This document shows positions 23,600 through 32,790 of a stretch of DNA of 64,000 nucleotides, in pieces. The notes beneath the pieces are model-generated. The model saw only the letters and a list, made by a program, of their open reading frames with translations, did no database searches and was not told the DNA's origin. The stretch comes from Fagopyrum homotropicum (Eukaryota > Streptophyta > Magnoliopsida > Caryophyllales > Polygonaceae): contig BSWB01000005.1 in the NCBI GenBank assembly GCA_033239125.1, positions 141,976,494-142,040,493 on the forward strand, read 5' to 3'. Numbering within the stretch: the stretch's first letter is position 1; each line of letters starts with the position of its first letter. The position numbers and the translations under genes were made by a program.

Positions 23600-24850
23600 C
23601 ACATTAGAAAACCGATGATACATTTGAACAAGAAACAATAACAAAGTGGTGAACGTCAATGGACAAAGATAAATAAATAAGCAAGTCATGCATTATTCAG
23701 ATGCGAAGTGAATGCAACGAAAACTTGGTGGCTAAAAAGGCAACACGGAATCAAGTGACAATTAACTTCACAAGTATGGTAGCATAGTTCACTTACTCTG
23801 TTATCAGTAATATATGTCTCTCTAGCTTAAATCAATCAAACTCACTTATGGTAGCATAGTTCACTTAATTATATGCTTCTTTCATTCTAGATATTTCCAA
23901 ATAATTGGTCTACTTTGAATAATATTTTGAGTTACTAAAAACACGGAATCAAGTGACATTTAAAGTAGGTCGATAAGTGTGCTTAATATTTTGAGTTACT
24001 AAAAACAAGTGTGATAAGTCGATGCCTCATATTTCCTTGTCAAAATCCGAGGATAAAATTGTGATTAACTATACTCTTATCCTCGGTACAAACCTTGCAA
24101 GTATAAAATAGGACATGTACTAAAAGTATGTACCTAAAAATGATTTGTTCTTTTAAATCAATTGAATATTTTTGTCTTCGTAGCTAAGCCACTTTTCACT
24201 TGCCTTTGCTTCGTCTCTACCTTGTATTTCTACAAGCAGAAAAGCGAGTTTTGATTTAAATATCAGTAGTCGTTGTTTCCAAAAGGTGAAATAGGCGGTT
24301 TAAAAGGCTATAGAGGACATGAGAATGTCATGTGCCATATAGGATTGTCTAAGAGTACCAATCTATACGGATTCCAGGATCATGGAGAATATAATCCTTG
24401 TAAAAATGAAGAAAGCACCCTCCTAAATAGTTTGGAGAAAATAAAGAGAACCAAGTTAACTAACCTTGGCACATATATTCAAATTTACTACATCCCTTCA
24501 ATCTCCAGTAAGATCAAAATTTGGTGTATCTTACTCCACAACTAGCACAAAACCAAACCAACATGAGAATACTGAAGGGGACAATTGATCTCCAGTTGTC
24601 TATGATCACATGCCATGAAAATATACGTAGAAAAGTCTACATAGACTTGTTAGTCCCATAAGAGTACATCACTACCATACTCGGGCCAGTAACACGGGGA
24701 ATAAATCATTCATAATATTTCTAAAGTATGCATTTTATGAAACCTGCAAGATGAACATGGAACAATGGACATACCTTTAATGGACTCTAACTTGCATGTG
24801 CAAGTTCAAACTCAGGATTCGTTTATAAAAACAATGCATCATGCTCTGAT
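23600..24850. other. Non-coding DNA with small internal duplications
   Basis: The phrases 'atggtagcatagttcactta', 'aacacggaatcaagtgaca' and 'aatattttgagttactaaaaaca' each occur twice between about 23740 and 24010, so this is a locally duplicated patch. A plus-strand frame at 24273-24545 has no family resemblance and is not called. Confidence 0.4.
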
Positions 24851-24854
24851 ATAG

Positions 24855-25075
24855 AAAGAAAAGCACCATTTTTGGCAACTTCATCCTGCAATTTCTTATG
24901 TTGAGTTTTGCCTGCATTCATAACGCAAATCTTATTAGAGCAGAATACTCTGTCAAGCCATAATGTTGCCCAATGGTTTATTCTAATTTAATTACCTTTT
25001 CCTTCGCACTGTGCAATTTATCCTTTGCTTCCTTTCTTTTCAGAAAACATGAAATTTTCTACCTCCATCCAGTCC
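24855..25075 (-). pseudogene. Exon-like fragments with coiled-coil character
   Basis: Minus-strand stretches read RKEAKDKLHSAKEK (about 25035-24994), ending at a GT donor-like site, and then KTQHKKLQDEVAKNGAF (about 24915-24862) after an AG acceptor. Both are charged and helical in character. I cannot name the family. They lie downstream of the broken kinase on the same strand and may be 3' exons of the same dead gene. Confidence 0.3.
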
Positions 25076-25343
25076 CCCACTTGCCTAAAGGAAAAGAGAT
25101 ATTTAACATTATATCATATTTGCTCATCAAAAACTTGCAAAAGTAGTGAGTACCCCCATTTTTCACTTACAAGGTATCAATAGTTTTATCACAAAGAAAA
25201 ACATGGAGATTGAGCTTTTTCAGAAGTGCTCAACTTGTCATACGTATCAGGTTCAGTACCATATAATAGGCAGAAAATGACAGAGTAAAAACAGTCAAGA
25301 CTAAAATAAAAATGACAAGAAAAATTATTAACCAAAAAAAGGA

Positions 25344-26130
25344 ACCTACTAAGTCAACAAAAATGCCACCAGCCATGTATTCCATTATGATCCAAACACA
25401 AAGGACTTCTCATACAATTTTTATGCATATGTAAATAACACAGTGAAGACAAAGAAAGGTTGATAATATATGGTCCAGTAAACACATCAACCTGGTCAAG
25501 GAAAACAGTAGCCCAACATTTTAAGGAAACAAACTTATTTAGTATCTACAAAGAGCGAAAACATTTTTAAACATGCAAAGATAAAAAACATGACGGCTAA
25601 AGTTACAATACTCACGATTCCTCAAAGTCAATAAGTTTAATGGCAACTACTTTTTCTTCAATTCCTTATCAAACCTGCAAAACAGCACGACTATATATGA
25701 ATAGGTACAAGATCTCAATAAATCAAGAACTGAAGTTTGTAAGCACAAATAATTGAGTTCTTAAGACATCAGATTGTACTGCTCACAACAAACAAGGAAA
25801 AAGCTCCCAATAAGTCTGAAAGGTTCAAGTACCCCTTTAGTTAAATGTAAAATGCCGCATATTTGGAAGCATATAACTAAATAGTATCCACTAAAGAACA
25901 TACTTATACGGAACAATGATTATACACATAACCAATGATCATTAAATGCACTCATTCTGGTGAACAAGTTCTAGCAGAGTAAACTTTACAAACTTGTGAA
26001 CTCTTGAAGAAATCAATAAACAAATTAAATGATATTACATATAGAGTCAATCATGCATACCCTTTATAAACATCACCAAATGAACATCTTCCAATCATCT
26101 CCAGTGAGTCAATCTTTACCACGCAACCTC
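25344..26130 (-). pseudogene. Broken STE20/MST-type protein kinase gene
   Basis: Three exon-like pieces on the minus strand match a kinase domain in order. About 26130-26061 reads KIDSLEMIGRCSFGDVYKG, the Gly-rich loop with the second Gly replaced by Cys, ending at GTATGC. 25674-25616 reads FDKEL, then after a one-base frame loss VVAIKLIDFEES, which holds the ATP-binding Lys, and ends at GTGAGT. About 25400-25344 reads VWIIMEYMAGG, the hinge. The pattern fits plant STE20-like kinases (SIK1 type). The exon between the second and third pieces and the catalytic HRD/DFG exons are not recognisable, and the second piece has an in-frame stop without the shift. Splice sites survive, so it is an intron-bearing duplicate rather than a retrocopy. 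It cannot make an active kinase. Confidence 0.7.
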
Positions 26131-26139
26131 AAAATCATG

Positions 26140-28400
26140 CAACAGCATCCAATAGTCTGTTGGACAACAGCTTATGCAATCTTCATTCCCTTCTAGAAGA
26201 GAAACAATTGATATTTTGACACATAACACATTTTTAATGGAGGGTTTATCCTCCCATCATCCCATGTAATCTCATAACCTATTTGTCGCACAAGCATTTG
26301 TCTGCAAACTTCATCCCATCCAGAAGAGAAACAGAGGATTTGTTGTTGGATTCTTATTGGAATTTCTTTGTTTATATAACAAGTCCTTATACAGAGTTGG
26401 TCCCTGACTATTCTTCACCTGGTCTGAATTTTTTATTGAATTTTCTCCTTTTTGCTTTGTGTCCTTTGATCTTGAAGGCACCTTTTAGAATCAGTTAATA
26501 GTTTGTGTAAATTATGTAGATAAACAATATTCTAATATGTAAAGTCCATTATGCATAGTAATAAAAAAAAATTCATTTTACTAACCTTACAAACACGTGC
26601 TTGGTGTGTTGCTGTCCCTTCACATCTTCAAATTGAACATAACTTCTGTAATGGATTTTTATGAAAAAACTGAAACAGGGAGTTTTTGCTTCAACTACAC
26701 CAACTAAGTCAATAAGGTCAAGCTAAGTAATAGAAAAAGTGATATCAGTAGTTCAAGCGTACCAAAGTTTCAGAGATAAACCTTATCTTTGAAACTTGGA
26801 TGATGTTATATCCTTCAAATGACAAGATATAGTTCATGTGTACCATAATCTCAGCCAAGCAAATTGACAAGTTTGAAGTCATTGCCAAATTCAGAAGCCT
26901 AAACTATCAAACAACTTACAAACCTTGTCATATGCGGTCAGTTGCACCAGTCAAGGGTCATAGTTATCTCCTTGATCACTACTTTCTAGATTCTACTTAA
27001 GTAATTGTGCTATTTTGAGAAACCTTCATTATCCATGAGCAATCAATATGCTTATATAATGTTCAATCTGTGAGCTTTAAAGACAAGCTTTTTATAGTTT
27101 TATCACAACCCAATTCAGCACGTAAAAATTATTAACCATCATTGAACTACATACCACCAAGAGAATCCAATAACACTTGACATTGTTAAAGACGAATAGA
27201 CACACCAAATTATGAAAAATTAGTATACATAGAACTCTGAGCTCCGCAAATACTCGTCTTGTAAATCAAATAGTGTTCCATATGAAAGAAGACCATATAT
27301 GTAGTGTGATAGTGGTGACTAACCAAAAAGAGAGAAAAAATAGTAAAAACAACTCATAAGCAAAGATAGAGGAAGAGAAGATATAATGATGAGTTATACA
27401 TACCACTTTCATTAAAGCATCCTGCAGCTTAACAGTGAGATTCCGTATGAACCTCTTATGGATATCCTGAGATGGTAACAATTCAAAAGTTATAAGATGA
27501 AATCATGCACAATCAAAGCTATTAGAAGGAAGAGTAAGGGCAATTCAGATCAGTCGAAAGAGGACAAGAGGATTTGGTAAACAGATAATTATAAATAAAA
27601 AAAATTGAGGGCACAATCTATATGCCTTTCTCGGGTTTTGTTTAGATTCAAATCAAAGAATTCGTTGGGGGCGAGATCCACTTGGGAAAATGACGGAACA
27701 ACAAGCGATGAGAAAGATTTTGAATTAAGAAGGATGATGCAAACTTGAAATATCAATAGAAATAGAAAAAGATTCATAAAAGGAAGATTGGGTAAACAAA
27801 GTACCACTTGCCATTTTCAATTTGACGACCTGCAAATGACAAAAACGAAGAAAGAATAAACAACTGAGCAGGTAAGCAAACCGTAAAAAGGGATCATTAG
27901 CGGGTTCAACAATTCGATTATAGATCGAGTTCAATGGAAAACGTTAGTGAGGGGCTTTCAATCAGTACTCCAATCCTCAGAACCCGTTAGTTCACGCATT
28001 CATTCATCACATAATTGATGAATGAATGTATGAACTAACGGGGTTCTGAGGATTCGAGCGGCGAAGAGAAGAAGCAACATGGAAGGATCTGCGAGAGAGA
28101 AGAGCAAGGGGGAAAAAAAGCAAACGAAGAGGGGCTTTCAATCGTCCACTACCTGTCGAGAGATGCCACCGAGCGTGAGGAGCCACCGAGCGCAGGAGCC
28201 TAATTAGTTTCCTATGACTGAACGAAGAGAGGGGAACTGTGTGATAACGCAGAGCCAATTCAAGAGAGGAGGGTTTTTTTCGTAAGTAATAGCTAATTAT
28301 GGACATAACTGTCAATACACCACAATTAGCATTTGAATAAGTTAAATCATAAATCTAAAAGAAAATCGCAATTAGAAAAGCGGTGGAATTTACAAACGCA
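26140..28400. other. Unassigned region with isolated minus-strand exon-like pieces
   Basis: About 26647-26593 (minus) is bounded by AG and GTAAG and reads SYVQFEDVKGQQHTKHVF. About 27475-27411 (minus) reads QDIHKRFIRNLTVKLQDALMKV before GTATGT. About 27828-27795 has an acceptor followed by open sequence. 27600-28310 is CT-rich on the minus strand, like a leader. I recognise no family. These could be 5' exons of the same decayed gene as the kinase pieces, or of a separate one; no continuous frame was recovered. Confidence 0.3.
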
Positions 28401-28404
28401 CGAT

Positions 28405-28620
28405 AGTTACGGAATCCTTAGGCGTCACGATTAACGGAACCGGGTTCCGCAACCATGATGATTTTCTTTGTGAATTCTAACAAAAAAAAAAAAAAAAAAA
28501 AGTGAAGAAAAACGTCAGGATTACGAGTTCCGGATCCGTAATAATTTTCTTTGTGATTCTACCAAATAAAATTAACACTATTACGGTTACGGGGTCCGTA
28601 ACCTTGACAGATGTCAGGAA
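28405..28620 (+). repeat. Dispersed repeat B, copy 2
   Basis: Two to three tandem degenerate units built on 'attacg.gttccggatccgtaa' and 'tgattttctttgtga.ttcta'. The same units occur at 11930-12125. An A-run of about 18 follows the first unit. A short (TA)n run lies just after, at about 28620-28637. Confidence 0.55.
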
Positions 28621-28797
28621 TATATATATATATATACCGTGACACGTGCCCGTAATACCCAAATATAAATAACCAAACAATATCAACTACGTTACCAAAA
28701 TTTGTTATTTGGGCTCTCTTAATCCTAGTATTGAGATTAACATACTAATTATTGTTTTTTGTTTAAAAAACCAAATTTGTCTGGAACTTCAATAAAC

Positions 28798-28814
28798 ATA
28801 AATGCCCCTTTGCT
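28798..28814. repeat. Left target-site duplication of the LINE
   Basis: ATAAATGCCCCTTTGCT, repeated without mismatch at 36055-36071. It marks the 5' boundary of the LINE insertion. Confidence 0.95.
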
Positions 28815-28819
28815 AAAAA

Positions 28820-31800
28820 ATGAAAACCCTATTCCAGACTTCAAAGAACGCGCATTCACGCGCTGGAGATCCTTCTTCCAAAAGCCAAAAATTACCCAGA
28901 AACCCTAGTCCGGAAACCCCAAAACAACCATGGCCGCCACGAAGCTCCGCCCATCAAAGAACCAAAGTCCTAAATAGCTCTCAGATCCAACCTAATGCAG
29001 TGGTTCGTAAGTCGGAATACCTCAATCACGAAGAAGGGGTAAAAGGAAGGTATGGGCTTCGGCATTCCTTCATATACCCATTTCGATTCATCTCAGTTAG
29101 AAGGAGAAGAAAGCAGATGGATCGAGTTTGGCTCTTCGATTGGTGGCAAGGAAGATGGGTTCTCTCGTCAGGGTTGGGTGGGAGATCGATGTTTAGCCTT
29201 TCGAACGCCATATGTCGTCATCTGCGTCCAATAGAATGGGGATTTCGTCTGTCTTCCTCGTATCTACCGAAGACATCTCCGAACGCCAACAATGGATCTC
29301 TTGAAAACGTTTTCGGATCCATTTTCCCTCTGATTTGCTGCCCAAACCAAAGATTCAATGCTATCCACTACAAAACTCAAATCAATTGGGGTTGGAACTG
29401 CACAGGCGACCCTCCCGGAGGCCATGTTCTTCCCCTCCATCTTTTTTGTTGTTGGATAATGAAAAAGAAAAGATTTGCCTCCCCTATTTTCGTCTGGCAG
29501 TGGATGCTACGCGTGCTTAGAGAGAGCGGGATCTGTAGTTTTCTTGTTGCGAGAGGGGCGAGATCCCAGGGAGTCGAGATCTTCCCGTTTGGGTTCTCCC
29601 TTATCCGATTTTCTTCGCATCCCATATTGCGAACAAAGGTCTTTTTCATGGATGACAAGCGCATCACCTTACAATGGGTCTATTTCGACTCATGCCCATG
29701 GAAAATCACTAGAGACTACCGATTCAAAACCTGGAGAAATACAAAAACAAGAACCAACATTCGAGCTATCAGGTGGTTTCTACCCCTCAATATTCCTCTT
29801 GTGTTTTGTAAATTGTCTGTTTGGAATCATGAAAAGAAATATATGTTGTATGCAAAATGTACCGGCCAATCTGGTATACAATATAAACCCAAGGAACAAT
29901 ACCAATGTACTTTGATAACCGGAAAAAATAGATGGGAGGAATCAGTGGTGATTCACCATCACAATTTGAGCAAAATAGGAATGAAAAAACAAGATCTTGA
30001 CAATAGTTGTTGGCTAGTTCTAAATAAATCTAGTCTCAAACAGAAAACCCATGACATTTTGATCAAAAGACTCTACCGTTGGTTGTTTTTGCATCTCACT
30101 GATTTTGTTTGGAGGATTATTGAGTTGTATTTGTCGAATCTGTTAAAACATGAGACTATGTATCATCACCTTAAATTCATGTATAGAACATGTAATAAAC
30201 TCAGTGACTTGGTCAAACTTATTCTTTACTTTTCCTACTCCTTTATGCTTAGTCACCTAAGTGTTTTTCTTGTGGGGATTAGTTTTACTAATGTCAAACA
30301 GATGTATAAGAGCAAATTTATACACATGTTGCAATATAACACTTGGCTATGTGACATGATTAATTTGTGGAAATTTGAATGCGCTGATGTGAACTTGAAT
30401 TTCTTTAGACTTTTCTCTTTTTTGATGAACTTCCTGAATTTATATGAATGGCATGCTTATTGTTGGTACCATGCTGATCATAGGACTGTGTATAATTATA
30501 TCATTGATATGATAAAGCTGATGCAACATATCTATGGATTTGCTTTTATGTGGATTGTAAGGAAATACACTTTTTTAAGTGTTCTCTTGTCTTATCTTTC
30601 CCATAATCGTAGAGATTTGGTAGCCTGTAGATATGTTAGAACTATGAACAACTCAATTGTTTCTTTCCTAAAACCTAGGGCTATTTGGCCTTTGACCGCG
30701 TCAAGGCTTTTTTATGCCTTCAATCCTGAACTTTGTTTATCTCTGATTTCTCTTTGCGAATTTGTGGTCTTGTCATCCGTCTCTATTTTGAATGGATCTA
30801 GTAACCTATTTGATTATGTCTTTGATAAGTTTCAAGACTACGAGAATCCTGATTCTATTTTGACCAACGTTTTTGTGATCTTTCACATGTTTTATATAAG
30901 ACAACAACCTATCTTCTTTCATGGTATCGAACTCCTTAGTATAGTCGGATATGAATCTCACTACAATAAGAGGGTCAAAAATCTAGCAATGGAGCTGGAC
31001 ATCGTTGCTTGCCAGAACAAGAACTTCAAAAATGTAACTATAAGGAACAATGTTGGAACCAAAAGAACAAAAACGGATAGTACTAATCTGGATGCGAAAT
31101 CCGATATGTTCAGAATCTGTTTATTGCACTGTTGCGCACAAATGCTGAATAAATTGTGGAATCAAGATGTTTGGAGTAATGGTAATAATAAGATTGATTT
31201 GCAGGAAACATCAACACACAAAATGATCAAGGTGATGGAAACAACCAACATGACAACTGTGTTTACGCCCCGGCTGGAGCAGAATATTCATGAGTGCTCT
31301 CCAATTTTGAGAGTCAGGAACTCTGTGAATGTTTGGAATATATATGTATCAAACTCTCATTGTAAGTACAGGCCACAATTGGCGTTTAGTAAAGTACGGC
31401 ATGTGGATATGTCAAGCATCATGATGATAAACACTGTGGATAATAAGATGACGAACCATGGTTGGTTTTGGATGAGATCTTATTTTATTTGCATAACAGG
31501 AAACAACAAGAACACCATTAAGGAAGTATACCACAATGATATGTTTGAAAATAAATTGGAATTTCGATCAAAGGAATTAACTAGTAATATCACAAGGTGT
31601 TCAATGTACTATATAAAATGTGGTCCATCAGAATATAGCACCAACCTGGAGGTAAACTACAATTTAATAATGCATCATAACGTAGTAAGGGGGAACCAAC
31701 AACATGTTTTCACAAAAATGATAGTAAGCGAACCCATGTGCGATCTATGGAGCTTACTAAGTAATAGCCCAAGCGCATGTAAAAAGGATGACTTGAACAA

Positions 31801-31894
31801 TCTGTATACTCAAGGTGGAAAAAACTTTAAACCGGAATTTTCGTTCGGAACAAAGGAATCGAACATCCAAATACAATTCTCGTTTCCTAGATGA
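28820..31894 (+). CDS. LINE ORF1, 1,024 codons, no recognised domain
   Basis: An uninterrupted frame of 3,075 bases at the ORF1 position of the LINE; such length in AT-rich DNA cannot be chance. Residues 1-60 are Ser/Pro/Lys-rich and basic. The remainder is unusually rich in Trp, Phe, Tyr, His, Cys and Met, with long hydrophobic stretches in the middle third (for example LVKLILYFSYSFMLSHLS). I see no CCHC zinc knuckle, no DUF4283-like gag region and no RRM motif, one or more of which plant LINE ORF1 proteins usually have. No other plus-strand frame of note exists after 29915, so a frameshifted classical ORF1 is unlikely. The stop codon overlaps the start of the endonuclease ORF (ATGA, 31891-31894). 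Function unknown. By position it should be the RNA-binding partner, but the sequence does not show that. Confidence 0.7.
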   Translation: MKTLFQTSKNAHSRAGDPSSKSQKLPRNPSPETPKQPWPPRSSAHQRTKVLNSSQIQPNAVVRKSEYLNHEEGVKGRYGLRHSFIYPFRFISVRRRRKQMDRVWLFDWWQGRWVLSSGLGGRSMFSLSNAICRHLRPIEWGFRLSSSYLPKTSPNANNGSLENVFGSIFPLICCPNQRFNAIHYKTQINWGWNCTGDPPGGHVLPLHLFCCWIMKKKRFASPIFVWQWMLRVLRESGICSFLVARGARSQGVEIFPFGFSLIRFSSHPILRTKVFFMDDKRITLQWVYFDSCPWKITRDYRFKTWRNTKTRTNIRAIRWFLPLNIPLVFCKLSVWNHEKKYMLYAKCTGQSGIQYKPKEQYQCTLITGKNRWEESVVIHHHNLSKIGMKKQDLDNSCWLVLNKSSLKQKTHDILIKRLYRWLFLHLTDFVWRIIELYLSNLLKHETMYHHLKFMYRTCNKLSDLVKLILYFSYSFMLSHLSVFLVGISFTNVKQMYKSKFIHMLQYNTWLCDMINLWKFECADVNLNFFRLFSFLMNFLNLYEWHAYCWYHADHRTVYNYIIDMIKLMQHIYGFAFMWIVRKYTFLSVLLSYLSHNRRDLVACRYVRTMNNSIVSFLKPRAIWPLTASRLFYAFNPELCLSLISLCEFVVLSSVSILNGSSNLFDYVFDKFQDYENPDSILTNVFVIFHMFYIRQQPIFFHGIELLSIVGYESHYNKRVKNLAMELDIVACQNKNFKNVTIRNNVGTKRTKTDSTNLDAKSDMFRICLLHCCAQMLNKLWNQDVWSNGNNKIDLQETSTHKMIKVMETTNMTTVFTPRLEQNIHECSPILRVRNSVNVWNIYVSNSHCKYRPQLAFSKVRHVDMSSIMMINTVDNKMTNHGWFWMRSYFICITGNNKNTIKEVYHNDMFENKLEFRSKELTSNITRCSMYYIKCGPSEYSTNLEVNYNLIMHHNVVRGNQQHVFTKMIVSEPMCDLWSLLSNSPSACKKDDLNNLYTQGGKNFKPEFSFGTKESNIQIQFSFPR

Positions 31895-32790
31895 AGATCG
31901 CCTTTTGGAACTGTCGGGGTATGAAGAAAAAGAATTTCTGGACCAATTTGAATATGACTTGTAAAAATGAGAATATTCAGATGATTATGCTAGCTGAGAC
32001 AAAAACGAAAGACGAACCTGAGGAAAGGGCATGGAAAAGCGCAGGTTTCGATAAAATATTTTTTATACCAGCGATGGGCTTTGCGGGAGGGTTGTGCCTA
32101 CTCTGGAAAGAATATCAAATTAAAGGGGAAAAGGTGGAAATTATTAAAGCCTCACAAAGGTTTCTGCTGGTTAAACATACAAATCTAAATTCACAATTTG
32201 AATCTATGATCTTCTTCATTTATGCGCCGTCAAATGAGCAATTGAAAAAACCGTTTTGGATAGAACTTCATTGTGCTATGAATAGTATCCAATCACCGAT
32301 GATTGTTATGGGTGACTATAATGATCTGATGGAACCATCGGACAAAAAAGGAGGAGCTACAGTCGCGAATAATAGATTCGACAGACTTTTGCAATTGTCT
32401 AACCAATTTTTCTTAAGAAACTTAACAACCAAAGGAAATGATTTCACTTGGAAGAAAAAGAAAGAAGGAGATAATAACACGTACGAAAAATTAGACAGAG
32501 TGATGACCTCCCTGAAAATCATCCAACAATACCCTAGTTTACATACCCGGAACCATGCTTTCACAAACTCCGATCATTGCATGATTTCCATTAATTTACA
32601 AAACAACCAGACAACCATAAAAAACAAACCATTTAGATTCGAATCAATGTGGATGATAAGACAAGACTGCGAAAACATTGTGAAACAAGCATGGAGGAAC
32701 CAATACCAAGGTACAGAAATGTTTAATATAGTCAAGAAGACTACTACTCAAACAAAAATTAAAACAATGGAGTCGAGAAAAGTTTGGTAA
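31891..32790 (+). CDS. LINE ORF2 N-terminal part: AP-type endonuclease
   Basis: Endonuclease that nicks the target DNA to prime reverse transcription. The 299-residue frame starts MKIAFWNCRGM. It has the EEP-family metal and catalytic motifs WNCRG (residues 6-10), AETKT (Glu36), IVMGDYND and the C-terminal SDH (FTNSDHCMI). It ends at TAA 32790 only because the frame is lost: the next domain continues in the neighbouring frame, and sequence typical of the EN-RT linker (LKQWSREKFGNI) runs over the stop in that frame. The one-base shift lies between about 32732 and 32770, in an A-rich stretch. The start overlaps the ORF1 stop by ATGA. Confidence 0.9.
   Translation: MKIAFWNCRGMKKKNFWTNLNMTCKNENIQMIMLAETKTKDEPEERAWKSAGFDKIFFIPAMGFAGGLCLLWKEYQIKGEKVEIIKASQRFLLVKHTNLNSQFESMIFFIYAPSNEQLKKPFWIELHCAMNSIQSPMIVMGDYNDLMEPSDKKGGATVANNRFDRLLQLSNQFFLRNLTTKGNDFTWKKKKEGDNNTYEKLDRVMTSLKIIQQYPSLHTRNHAFTNSDHCMISINLQNNQTTIKNKPFRFESMWMIRQDCENIVKQAWRNQYQGTEMFNIVKKTTTQTKIKTMESRKVW

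Noticed and set aside
29475..29915. 146-codon frame inside LINE ORF1
   Set aside because: Different frame from the 1,024-codon ORF1, no family resemblance, and it ends where the GC content drops.
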